A stretch of DNA of 64,000 nucleotides. Source: JACCYQ01 sp036675565 (GTDB lineage: Bacteria; Bacteroidota; Bacteroidia; Chitinophagales; Chitinophagaceae). The translations under genes and the position numbers were made by a program. The notes under the pieces were generated by a model. It was given only the letters and a program-made list of their open reading frames with translations. It was not told where the DNA came from and made no database searches. The stretch is from assembly GCA_036675565.1 (NCBI GenBank), contig JAKFER010000137.1, positions 1 to 64,000 of the forward strand. Reading direction: 5' to 3'. Positions 8,913 through 16,278 of this stretch are shown here, in pieces. Within the stretch, counting starts at the first letter, position 1. The number at the start of each line of letters is the position of its first letter.

Positions 8913-9260
8913 TTATAACACATCCCTATCTTTTTCAAATACTTCCTTCTTTTCAATTCTGTAAGAAAGCATAAGACCCATTCCACCACCAATACCTATC
9001 AAGGCGAAATAAAGAGGGGCTGGTTCAATTCTTTCAGGAATGGTAAATACATCGATCAGGTAAGCAAGAAGTAAACCGATACCTGCGCCCATAAATAATA
9101 AACCATTTTTCAGGTTGCGGTAAGGCCGAGGGCTGCGGGGATCTTTTCCTCTTTCCATCATAGCCATGTTCTCCCTGGTTCTGAGATATACGATTCCAAA
9201 TATCATTGCAAAAGCACCTAATGGAACCAGGATGGGGATTAATAATTCTGCGCCGTTCAT
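8913..9260 (-). CDS. DUF6249 membrane protein
   Basis: The 115-residue protein has three hydrophobic segments (about residues 4-26, 52-70 and 81-99) separated by a basic loop MMERGKDPRSPRPYRNLKNG. This layout matches the DUF6249 family, found widely in Bacteroidota next to ECF sigma factors. Its function is unknown. It is transcribed away from the sigma factor gene at 9535, and the 274-bp spacer between them carries short repeats, so coregulation is plausible. It is an inner-membrane protein without recognisable catalytic residues. Confidence 0.85.
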   Translation of the reverse strand: MNGAELLIPILVPLGAFAMIFGIVYLRTRENMAMMERGKDPRSPRPYRNLKNGLLFMGAGIGLLLAYLIDVFTIPERIEPAPLYFALIGIGGGMGLMLSYRIEKKEVFEKDRDVL

Positions 9261-9534
9261 AATTGTAAATTTAAATGTTTTAAAGAATTTGTTGGGTTTG
9301 TTCTATATGACCACCCTGTTTTGAACCAGGTTACAGTTTCCAGAATTTTTTCAAACCGTCTATACAGGTTAAGACTACATCCATTTTGGGCAGGTTACAG
9401 GAAATTTATAATAATTTAAAAAAGACTGTTTCAATCATATATATAATTAATCAATACTTATTAGAGCAGTCAACCAGAAATTAATTTTCTTTGCACTGTA
9501 ACCCGCAACACAAAAAACGGGTCTAACTAACTGA
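9261..9534. promoter_or_regulatory. Divergent spacer with repeated CAGGTTACAG motif
   Basis: The spacer between the DUF6249 gene and the sigma factor gene contains CAGGTTACAG at 9327-9336 and again at 9391-9400, and the variant CAGGTTAAGA at 9365-9374. The copies are 38 and 26 bp apart. They could be operator or sigma-factor-specific elements; no consensus for this ECF group is known to me. No other feature was seen. Confidence 0.4.
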
Positions 9535-10116
9535 ATGTCGACTGGATCCACGGATATAGAGATCATAAGCAGGGTATTAAATGGTGAGCAGCATGCTTAT
9601 TCGGAACTGGTTGAAAGGTATAAAAATTATGTTTTTACATTAACCCTGCGGTTTATTAAAAGCAGGGAAGATGCAGAGGAAGTGGCCCAGGATATTTTTG
9701 TAAAAGTATACCGCTCTTTGGCCGATTTTAAGGGAACATCCAAATTCAGCACCTGGTTGTACACGGTGGTTTATACCACTTCCATCACCTTTTTGAGAAA
9801 AAAGAAAATGGAAGTGCATTCGCTGGATGATGAAAGAACGTTTGAACTGGCCGATAGCCAGGATTCCGGGTTCAGGGCCAACCAGGTTGAGCAGAAATCG
9901 AAAGTTAACATGGTTAACCAGGCCATTAAACTACTTTCACCGGATGATGCCCAGGTTATCACCCTTTTTTATAAGGCAGAACAAAACCTGGAAGAGATCG
10001 CTAAAATATTAGGGCTGGAAACCAACACGGTCAAAGTAAGATTACACAGGGCAAGAGCCCGGTTGAAGGAAAAAATGGAAACACATTTCAGAGAAGAGGT
10101 AAAAGATATTTACTAA
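9535..10116 (+). CDS. RNA polymerase ECF sigma factor (sigma-70 family)
   Basis: The 193-residue protein has sigma region 2 at about 22-90 (including SREDAEEVAQDIFVKVYRSLADF, the -10 recognition helix) and sigma region 4 at about 130-185, ending with the helix-turn-helix LEEIAKILGLETNTVKVRLHRARARLKEKM. Regions 1 and 3 are absent, as in ECF factors. The start ATG is at the end of a 274-bp spacer. It is followed after 14 bp by a two-helix membrane protein that probably holds it inactive. The target regulon is unknown; the divergent DUF6249 gene is a candidate. Confidence 0.93.
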   Translation: MSTGSTDIEIISRVLNGEQHAYSELVERYKNYVFTLTLRFIKSREDAEEVAQDIFVKVYRSLADFKGTSKFSTWLYTVVYTTSITFLRKKKMEVHSLDDERTFELADSQDSGFRANQVEQKSKVNMVNQAIKLLSPDDAQVITLFYKAEQNLEEIAKILGLETNTVKVRLHRARARLKEKMETHFREEVKDIY

Positions 10117-10130
10117 TAAATTATTTAATC

Positions 10131-10649
10131 ATGAATACCGGACATTTCAACAACGAGCACATGGAAGAAAGGTTATGGGAGTATATTGACGGGTTCAGCG
10201 ATCCGGATGATCTCCCTGTTGTTAAAAGCCTGATAGAAGAAAACCAGTCCTGGAGAGAAAAATATAATGAACTGGTTGAAGTAAACCAATTACTGCATGC
10301 TACAGAGTTAGAAGAACCTTCTATGCGTTTTACAAAAAATGTAATGGAAGAAATTACCCGGTTACATATTGCGCCGGCAGCAAGTTCATACATCAACCAT
10401 AGAATTATATGGGGTATTGGAATATTTTTTATCGTGCTTATTGTGGGCTTCCTGGTCTATGGCCTGGGTCAAATAGATTGGAGTGCCAGTTCAGACACCA
10501 GCATGTTGCCGGTTGATATTAAAAATCTTGATTACAGCGCATTATTCAACAATACATACATCAATATTTTTATGATGATCAATGTAGTTCTTGGTTTGAT
10601 GTTACTGGATAAAGTTTTGATGAACAAAAGAAAAAAACATTACACATAA
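10131..10649 (+). CDS. Putative membrane anti-sigma factor
   Basis: The 172-residue product has a charged N-terminal part (about 1-90, starting MNTGHFNNEHMEERLWEYIDG) and two membrane helices at about 92-113 and 143-163. The N-terminal half resembles short anti-sigma domains in having a helical, acidic HMEERLWEYIDG start, but it lacks the HxxxCxxC zinc motif. Position directly after the sigma gene is the main reason for the call. It would bind the sigma factor at the inner membrane until a signal releases it. A strong terminator follows, closing the two-gene operon. Confidence 0.7.
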   Translation: MNTGHFNNEHMEERLWEYIDGFSDPDDLPVVKSLIEENQSWREKYNELVEVNQLLHATELEEPSMRFTKNVMEEITRLHIAPAASSYINHRIIWGIGIFFIVLIVGFLVYGLGQIDWSASSDTSMLPVDIKNLDYSALFNNTYINIFMMINVVLGLMLLDKVLMNKRKKHYT

Positions 10650-10667
10650 ATCTCCATCTTCAAATTT

Positions 10668-10703
10668 AAAAACGCAAAGAGCCAATGTTCTTTGCGTTTT
10701 TTT
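10668..10703 (+). terminator. Rho-independent terminator after the sigma/anti-sigma operon
   Basis: A 13-bp perfect stem (AAAAACGCAAAGA at 10668-10680 with TCTTTGCGTTTTT at 10689-10701) and an 8-nt loop are followed by further T residues. Confidence 0.93.
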
Positions 10704-10779
10704 ATGACGATTCTATCCGTATTTTCCATGTTTTACACATCGGGAATGGATGCCTTAGTTTCGGCTCAAATCAAAAATG

Positions 10780-10787
10780 TACCTTTG
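10780..10787 (+). promoter_or_regulatory. Bacteroidota -7 promoter element for the cystathionine beta-synthase-type gene
   Basis: TACCTTTG matches TAnnTTTG and lies 19 bp before the ATG at 10807. The -33 region has only a weak TTTC match near 10759. Confidence 0.55.
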
Positions 10788-10806
10788 CAAATAATTATAA
10801 ATTCAT

Positions 10807-12168
10807 ATGGATATAAAGAATAACATCCTTGAAACAATTGGCAACACACCGTTGATCAGGTTAAATAAAATTACCAAAGACCTGCCCTGCCTGGTTGCTG
10901 CTAAAGTTGATTATTTTAACCCGGGTAATTCAATCAAGGATCGCATGGCTTTGAAGATGATAGAAGTAGCCGAAAAAGAAGGAAAATTGAAACCTGGAGG
11001 AACCATCATTGAATGTACCTCTGGCAATACCGGGATGGGATTGGCATTAGCTGCAGTTGTAAAAGGTTACAAATGCATTTTTGCTACAACAGATAAACAG
11101 TCCAAAGAAAAAGCAGATATATTAAAAGCTGTTGGAGCAGAAGTGATTGTTTGTCCCACGAATGTAGAACCGGAAGATCCTGCAAGTTATTATTCTGTTG
11201 CTGCACGTTTACAGAAAGAAACACCTAATTCATTTTTTTGCAATCAATATGATAATCTTGCTAACAGGCTGGCACATTATGAAACAACGGGTCCTGAAAT
11301 TTGGAATCAAACAGATGGCAAAATAACACACCTGGTAGTAACTGCTGGCACTGGTGGAACAGTTACAGGTACTGCGATGTATTTAAAAGAAAAAAATCCG
11401 AATATACAGGTATGGGCCATTGATGTTTATGGTTCTTTGCTAACTAAATATTTCCGTACCGGTGAAGTTGATATGAAAGAAGTGCACCCCTATGTTTCAG
11501 AAGGTTTTGGTGAAGATTTTATTCCCGAAAATTATGACATGAGTGTGATTGATCACTTTGAACAGGTCACGGATAAAGATGGTGCGGTAATGGCCCGCAG
11601 GCTGGCTAAAGAAGAAGGCATTTTTTGCGGATACAGTGCAGGCAGTTGTATACAAGGATTAATGCAATTAAAAGACAGGTTGAAAAAAGATGATTTGGTT
11701 GTATGTATTTTTCATGATCATGGCAGTCGTTATGTTGGTAAAATATACAATGATCAATGGATGATTGAACGCGGATATTTAGATGTAAAAACATTTAAAG
11801 ATATTATCAGCAGCAGGGGTTCTGCAAAAAAATTAATCACCGCTCAAACAACGGATACCATAGCTGATACAGTAGAATTAATGAAGAAGTATGATATAGA
11901 ACACATCCCGGTAATGAATGGAAATGGCCCCATTGGAGCCATCAGTGAAAGTGGGTTATTTAAAAAGATATTTACGAATCCTGATATCAAAAATGCAACA
12001 GTCCAGGAACTTTTAGAACCACCTTTTCCGGTAGTTGATTTTGAAACTCCGGTTGAAAAACTAAGTACGCTAATTAATAAAGAAAACGGAGCTGTATTAG
12101 CCAAAGATGATACTGGTAATTTTCATATTGTTACCAAATACGATGTAATACAGGCGATGGGTAAATAA
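10807..12168 (+). CDS. PLP-dependent cystathionine beta-synthase / cysteine synthase with C-terminal CBS domains
   Basis: The 453-residue protein has a fold-type II PLP domain (about 1-320) with the Schiff-base lysine K44 in NPGNSIKDR, the substrate loop TSGNTGMG and the phosphate-binding glycine loop TAGTGGTVTGTA. A pair of CBS modules fills residues about 335-453 (TIADTVELMKKYDIEHIPVMN, then TPVEKLSTLINKENGAVLAKD). This architecture is that of cystathionine beta-synthases, which condense serine (or O-acetylserine) with homocysteine or sulfide, and the CBS pair usually binds an adenosyl ligand. There is no N-terminal haem domain. It stands as a single gene with its own promoter element and terminator. 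Whether it makes cystathionine or cysteine cannot be settled from sequence. Confidence 0.9.
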   Translation: MDIKNNILETIGNTPLIRLNKITKDLPCLVAAKVDYFNPGNSIKDRMALKMIEVAEKEGKLKPGGTIIECTSGNTGMGLALAAVVKGYKCIFATTDKQSKEKADILKAVGAEVIVCPTNVEPEDPASYYSVAARLQKETPNSFFCNQYDNLANRLAHYETTGPEIWNQTDGKITHLVVTAGTGGTVTGTAMYLKEKNPNIQVWAIDVYGSLLTKYFRTGEVDMKEVHPYVSEGFGEDFIPENYDMSVIDHFEQVTDKDGAVMARRLAKEEGIFCGYSAGSCIQGLMQLKDRLKKDDLVVCIFHDHGSRYVGKIYNDQWMIERGYLDVKTFKDIISSRGSAKKLITAQTTDTIADTVELMKKYDIEHIPVMNGNGPIGAISESGLFKKIFTNPDIKNATVQELLEPPFPVVDFETPVEKLSTLINKENGAVLAKDDTGNFHIVTKYDVIQAMGK

Positions 12169-12207
12169 TTCGCCAATTTTTAGATAATTTTTTTTACTAA
12201 ATACTGT

Positions 12208-12245
12208 GCCACATGCTTTTTTTACGAAAGTGTGTGGCTTTTTTT
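12208..12245 (+). terminator. Terminator after the cystathionine beta-synthase-type gene
   Basis: GCCACA (12208-12213) pairs with TGTGGC (12233-12238) across a 19-nt loop, followed by seven T. It separates this gene from the next transcription unit. Confidence 0.75.
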
Positions 12246-12401
12246 ATAAGTGTATTATTTATAATCTTTTATAAGAGTATCCACTTAAAACACGCATAAT
12301 TTCGTAGAATTACGCTGTGTATCTTCGATGAATGAATACCCACTTATACGTAACTCAACTATTGACACAGTAAATACCATAGGTGTAAAATAGAGCAATA
12401 G

Positions 12402-12437
12402 TGCTGTTGTACAGCATATCACTACCATTTACTTTTG
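12402..12437 (+). promoter_or_regulatory. Promoter of the candidate noncoding RNA, with overlapping palindrome
   Basis: A -33 element TTG at 12407-12409 and a -7 element TACTTTTG at 12430-12437 (consensus TAnnTTTG) are separated by 20 bp, the spacing used by the Bacteroidota primary sigma factor. The palindrome TGCTGT-TGT-ACAGCA (12402-12416) covers the -33 element and could be an operator. No ORF follows, so this promoter would serve a noncoding transcript starting near 12444. Confidence 0.6.
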
Positions 12438-12689
12438 TTCTAGAAGTTGATTGATACGATATCAATCTATCCAATGTCCAACGTCCAGAAATATTTGATC
12501 CAAACTCCTAGAAAAACCAAGAGATCCAATGTCAGTCAACTTCCTTTTTTTGTTTTTTATTGATTGTCCGATATTTCGAATCCGTATCCTAAAAGATCCT
12601 AACCAGGTCTGAAAAACAAAAATCCAAAATCCAGTTGACCTGATCAGTCAACGAAAACCAATCATCCTAATCCTTATGTCCTTGTCCAT

Positions 12690-12935
12690 CTTATGAAAAA
12701 ACCAAAACCAAAAAACAATACCCCTGAAACCAAATCCTGAAAAAACCAAAAATCCTAAATCCAAATCCCTAAAAAGACCAAAATCCTTTAAACCAAATCC
12801 TTTAAAAACCGAAAACCAAATCCTAAACTGGTTATGTACCAGCGAATTTTCAAAAACCCAATCCTAGAAAAACCAAACCAGTTCCTTTAAATTCAAACAA
12901 CCAAATCCAAAATCCAAAAAACCACCAAAAATCCA
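12690..12935 (+). repeat. Degenerate AAACCAAATCCT-type repeat tract
   Basis: Units of the form AAAACCAAATCCTnAAA recur with variable spacing of roughly 15-25 bp. Exact AACCAAATCC copies are at 12728-12737, 12791-12800, 12814-12823 and 12899-12908. The spacing is too irregular and the units too short for a CRISPR array. The other strand is a series of GGATTTGG blocks. Confidence 0.7.
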
Positions 12936-13001
12936 AGTCCTAAAGAAGAATCAACATCCAGTCCAATGAAAACCATTAAGGCCAACCACCTTAAAATTTT
13001 C

Positions 13002-13095
13002 AATCACCGTTGTCCAAATCCGATGAATTTCCTGTTAGGATCCTTTACCCTGCTGCTGAATATTAAAATTTAGCAGCAGGCCACGGTGATTTTTT
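13002..13095 (+). terminator. Two-helix terminator ending the candidate noncoding RNA
   Basis: An outer 9-bp stem (AATCACCGT 13002-13010 with ACGGTGATT 13083-13091) encloses a 13-bp hairpin (13049-13061 with 13068-13080, one G-U pair, loop ATTAAA) and is followed by a T-run to 13095. The outer stem abutting the T-run has the form of an intrinsic terminator. Confidence 0.75.
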
Positions 13096-13125
13096 CTCCA
13101 ACACTTCCTTCCTTTTTCTCCTGCT

Positions 13126-13133
13126 TACCTTTG
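13126..13133 (+). promoter_or_regulatory. -7 promoter element of the BtuF-like gene
   Basis: TACCTTTG matches TAnnTTTG and lies 11 bp before the ATG at 13145, downstream of the preceding terminator. This suggests the gene is transcribed separately from the noncoding RNA. No clear -33 TTG was found. Confidence 0.45.
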
Positions 13134-13144
13134 GCTAAAAATAA

Positions 13145-13939
13145 ATGCACACATTTATTGATCAATGTGGAAGAAACGTTCATATAACAAATACTCCAAA
13201 AAAGATCATTTCACTCGTTCCCTCGCAAACAGAATTATTACACTATTTGGGACTTGAAAAAGAAGTTATAGGCATTACCAAATTCTGCATTCATCCTTCC
13301 AACTGGTTCAGGAACAAAACCCGTATTGGCGGAACAAAAGATATCCACATTGACAAGATCAGGCAATTGAAACCAGACCTGGTCATTGCCAACAAAGAAG
13401 AAAATAATCAGCAACAAATTGAAGCTCTGGCCAAAGAATTTCCCACCTGGGTAAGTGATGTAAATGATCTTTCAACTGCAATTGAAATGATTCAGCAGGT
13501 TGGCGAAATTTGTGGCAAAAAAGAAAATGCAGCATTACTGGTAAAAAATATAAACCAGCAATTTGCCTTGCTCTCCCAATTAAAATCTCAAATCCGGGTT
13601 GCTTATCTTATTTGGCAAAATCCTTTTATGGTTGCCGGTGGGGATACTTTTATTAACAGCATGCTATCAGCAGCAGGACTTAGAAATGTATTTTCCCATT
13701 TTACCAGGTACCCTGTTGTGGACCTGGAACAAATAAAAGAATCAGGTTGCAGGTATGTTTTTTTATCATCAGAACCATACCCATTTAAAGAAAAACACCA
13801 GGTTGCTTTACAAAATCATTTGCCGGGATCCAGGGTTTTAATAGTTGATGGTGAATTATTCAGTTGGTATGGAAGTCGTTTATTACAGGCACCTGCTTAT
13901 TTTAACCAACTCATAAAAGTTATTAAGGATAATCCTTAA
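13145..13939 (+). CDS. Helical-backbone metal receptor (BtuF/FecB-like substrate-binding protein) without signal peptide
   Basis: The 264-residue protein has the class III periplasmic binding protein fold: KKIISLVPSQTELLHYLGLEKEVIGIT near 19-46, PDLVIANKEENNQQQIEAL near 79-97, and a second lobe starting RVAYLIWQNPFMVAGGDTFINSMLSAAGL. Relatives bind cobalamin or ferric siderophores for ABC importers. This protein begins MHTFIDQCGRNVHI, directly with the first beta-strand, and has no signal peptide or lipobox; no in-frame upstream ATG supplies one. It therefore appears cytoplasmic, or is exported in some other way. No permease or ATPase genes are adjacent. It is followed after 21 bp by a kinase-like gene. 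A similar stand-alone form is known in other Bacteroidota, but its role is not clear to me. Confidence 0.85.
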   Translation: MHTFIDQCGRNVHITNTPKKIISLVPSQTELLHYLGLEKEVIGITKFCIHPSNWFRNKTRIGGTKDIHIDKIRQLKPDLVIANKEENNQQQIEALAKEFPTWVSDVNDLSTAIEMIQQVGEICGKKENAALLVKNINQQFALLSQLKSQIRVAYLIWQNPFMVAGGDTFINSMLSAAGLRNVFSHFTRYPVVDLEQIKESGCRYVFLSSEPYPFKEKHQVALQNHLPGSRVLIVDGELFSWYGSRLLQAPAYFNQLIKVIKDNP

Positions 13940-13960
13940 ATTGACATTTTACAAAGTATT

Positions 13961-15058
13961 ATGAAGTTTTCAAATGACCTGGACGATGAAATGATTGAGT
14001 TGAACAAACCCAGTCGCAAAAAACAAATGTATTCCATTAGTCCTGCCCTGCGTCATTATCTTAAACAAAATGGCAGGGAGAAAAAAATTCCTGTTGCTTA
14101 TAAAGACTTGTTGCATTTCACTTATTCCGTTTCGTTGAAGGACCGCCACGGGAATGATTCGCTATGGGAAAAAGTAATGTATGATAGTCATCAATGGAAT
14201 TTTATCAGGGAAGGATTGGTGGAGATCTATGCCATGTTGAAAACAGAAGGTGATCTTACTTTTGTAAAACACCTGGATGTTGCTCGTGTTGATTATTGCA
14301 CATTTGGAAATTCAAATCCATTCCGAATCCGCATCGTTAATAAATTCAATGATAACTATGATCATTATTACATTAAGATCGCGGATGCATCCCGTATTTA
14401 CGGACTTGAATTAGAAGACATCCTTTCGCCCAACCGGATTACGTTTTTTACTTACCAGAATACTTTGGTGGAAGAACATATTCCCGGCATTCCCGGCGAT
14501 ATTTTTTTAGAACAAATGAAAAACGATCACTCCGTAAATAAAATAAGGCTGGCGAAAGAGTTTGTAAAATTCAATGAAAGATGTTTTGTAAGATTATTGG
14601 GTGATATGCGCAGTTATAATTTTGTAATTGATATTACACCTGATATTGAAGACTATCAATATCGCATACGTGCCATCGATTTTGATCAGCAATCTTATGA
14701 AGGCAAAAAAAATCTTTATTTACCGCAATTTTTTAAGGAGAATAATGAATTCGTAGAGCTCTCCCTCAAACACCTGAACAAAGAATCTATTGAACAGTAT
14801 CAAACCGAAGAACGAACGTTGATCGCTTTCAGGCTTGCAACATCAAAATATAAAGTGAAGCAGTTACTGGACATCATGAAAAAAGATACTTTGTCTACAC
14901 CTGAGAAAACGGAACAACTTATAAAAGAGCTTGCCGAATACCACCAAAAACCTTCTATTTTAAAATGCCAGACGATTGGGGAGCTGTTACGGATACATAT
15001 GAAACAGATGTTAAGAAAAAGCCTGAAACTGATCCCGAAGTTGGATAGTCGCAGATAA
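13961..15058 (+). CDS. Uncharacterised protein with kinase-like motifs
   Basis: I do not recognise a named family. The 365-residue, signal-less protein shows an order of motifs like the protein-kinase/aminoglycoside-phosphotransferase fold: a strand with a lysine, YYIKIADAS (K139); a hinge-like LVEEHIPGIPGD at 169-180; a catalytic-loop-like LLGDMRSYNFVID at 212-224 with D215 and N220 spaced as in GDxxxxN loops; and a DFG-like IRAIDFDQ with D240. A basic helical tail ends the protein. A glycine-rich loop is not evident. If the reading is right it is an atypical small-molecule or protein kinase. It lies 21 bp after the BtuF-like gene and probably shares its operon. Confidence 0.65.
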   Translation: MKFSNDLDDEMIELNKPSRKKQMYSISPALRHYLKQNGREKKIPVAYKDLLHFTYSVSLKDRHGNDSLWEKVMYDSHQWNFIREGLVEIYAMLKTEGDLTFVKHLDVARVDYCTFGNSNPFRIRIVNKFNDNYDHYYIKIADASRIYGLELEDILSPNRITFFTYQNTLVEEHIPGIPGDIFLEQMKNDHSVNKIRLAKEFVKFNERCFVRLLGDMRSYNFVIDITPDIEDYQYRIRAIDFDQQSYEGKKNLYLPQFFKENNEFVELSLKHLNKESIEQYQTEERTLIAFRLATSKYKVKQLLDIMKKDTLSTPEKTEQLIKELAEYHQKPSILKCQTIGELLRIHMKQMLRKSLKLIPKLDSRR

Positions 15059-15092
15059 AATTTGTTCTGTTTTAAAAAAAGATGGCAAACCT

Positions 15093-15100
15093 TATCTTTG
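15093..15100 (+). promoter_or_regulatory. -7 promoter element of the aldolase gene
   Basis: TATCTTTG matches TAnnTTTG and lies 22 bp before the aldolase ATG. A TGTTTT stretch 19 bp upstream may serve as a weak -33 element. Confidence 0.5.
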
Positions 15101-15122
15101 CCACCACTAAAATCACTACTTC

Positions 15123-16181
15123 ATGGCGAATAACAAAATTCAGGAGATATTAGGCAAGGAAGCCGATAATTTATTAAGTTATAATGCTACCGCAATAGAT
15201 AAGTCATCATTGTTCCTTCCCTCACCCAGGCACGTGGATGAAATTTGGATCAACAGCAATCGCAGCAACCAGGTTTTGCGCAATATGCAAAATCTTTTAG
15301 GACATGGTCGTTTGGCCAATACCGGCTATTGCAGCATTTTTCCAGTTGACCAGGGAATTGAACACAGCGGTGGCTCTGCATTCGCTCCAAACCCAATTTA
15401 TTTTGATCCTGAAAATATCATTCAATTAGCTATTGAAGGTGGTTGCAATGGCGTTGCTTCTACTTTTGGCGTATTGGGAATCATGAGCCGTAAATATGCT
15501 CACCGCATACCATTCATTGTAAAAATTAACCACAACGAATTTTTATCTTATCCCAACCGGTATGATCAAACCATGTTTGGCTCTATTAAGAGTGCATGGA
15601 ACATGGGTGCCATAGCAGTAGGTGCAACAATTTATTGGGGTTCTGAAGAGAGTGCACGCCAGTTAAAAGAAGTTGCAGAAGCTTTTGAATATGCTCATGA
15701 ACTGGGCATGGTTACCATTTTATGGTGCTATACACGTAACAATGCTTTTAAAGTTGATGGTGTTGATTATCATACTTCAGCTGACCTTACCGGGCAGGCA
15801 AACCATTTAGGCGTAACCTTGCAGGCTGATATCATCAAACAGAAATTACCAACCAATAATGGTGGCTATCTTGCTACTAAACATGGTAAAACACATAAGT
15901 TGGTTTATGAACAATTAACCACAGACCATCCAATTGATCTTTGTCGTTACCAGTTATTAAATTGTTACAATGGTAGAATTGGTTTGATTAATTCAGGTGG
16001 AGAAAGTAAAGGACAAACCGATATGCAGGAAGCTGTAACAACCGCTGTGATCAATAAAAGAGCCGGTGGTATGGGATTGATCCTGGGGCGTAAAGCTTTT
16101 CAAAGACCATTTAAAGAGGGAGTTGACATGTTGCAAACCATCCAGGATGTTTACCTGGATAAAGACATTACTATTGCATAA
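15123..16181 (+). CDS. fbaB: Class I fructose-bisphosphate aldolase (DhnA/FbaB type)
   Basis: The 352-residue TIM-barrel enzyme is the size of E. coli FbaB (350). Recognisable segments are SIFPVDQGIEHSGGSAFAPNP (about 76-96), IEGGCNGVASTFGVLG, PFIVKINHNEF and LINSGGESKGQTDMQEAVTTAVINKRAGGMGLILGRKAFQRP near the C-terminus, the phosphate-binding end of the barrel. It splits fructose-1,6-bisphosphate into dihydroxyacetone phosphate and glyceraldehyde-3-phosphate through a Schiff base, in glycolysis and gluconeogenesis. It appears monocistronic, with a -7 promoter element upstream and a terminator downstream. Confidence 0.94.
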   Translation: MANNKIQEILGKEADNLLSYNATAIDKSSLFLPSPRHVDEIWINSNRSNQVLRNMQNLLGHGRLANTGYCSIFPVDQGIEHSGGSAFAPNPIYFDPENIIQLAIEGGCNGVASTFGVLGIMSRKYAHRIPFIVKINHNEFLSYPNRYDQTMFGSIKSAWNMGAIAVGATIYWGSEESARQLKEVAEAFEYAHELGMVTILWCYTRNNAFKVDGVDYHTSADLTGQANHLGVTLQADIIKQKLPTNNGGYLATKHGKTHKLVYEQLTTDHPIDLCRYQLLNCYNGRIGLINSGGESKGQTDMQEAVTTAVINKRAGGMGLILGRKAFQRPFKEGVDMLQTIQDVYLDKDITIA

Positions 16182-16204
16182 CTAAAAACCAATTGCATAT
16201 ACAG

Positions 16205-16232
16205 GCCTTCTCCATTTTGAGAAGGCTTTTTT
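16205..16232 (+). terminator. Terminator after the aldolase gene
   Basis: GCCTTCTC (16205-16212) pairs with GAGAAGGC (16219-16226), followed by six T. Confidence 0.92.
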
Positions 16233-16278
16233 ATTTAGTTGGTACAGTTTTTTTGCATCAATTATTAAATGATAAGTT

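Larger units (their letters stand above)
12444..13095 (+). ncRNA. Candidate long noncoding RNA, G-poor, repetitive, with 5' hairpin and 3' terminator
   Basis: No frame is open over useful length here, yet the stretch is organised as a transcription unit. A good promoter precedes it. The predicted RNA would start with a perfect 8-bp hairpin (GATTGATA at 12449-12456, TATCAATC at 12460-12467, loop CGA). Further hairpins are GTTGAC/GTCAAC around 12634-12652 and CTGGT/ACCAG at 12828-12842. Between them the strand is rich in A and C and poor in G; I count about two dozen ATCC sites, and the 10-mer AACCAAATCC occurs exactly at 12728, 12791, 12814 and 12899. It ends in a two-helix terminator. I do not recognise an Rfam family. 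Alternatives are a Rho-loading region or a decayed repeat. The ends are inferred. Confidence 0.55.

Noticed and set aside
12690..12935. Possible CRISPR array
   Set aside because: Repeated units are only about 10 nt, spacing is irregular, there are no uniform spacers, and no cas genes are nearby.
12444..13095. tmRNA, RNase P RNA or 6S RNA
   Set aside because: None of the conserved cores of these RNAs was seen, and the G-poor composition does not fit them.
12444..13144. Cobalamin or other known riboswitch in front of the BtuF-like gene
   Set aside because: No B12-box-like sequence was found, the stretch is nearly free of G, and a separate -7 element lies between the terminator and the gene.
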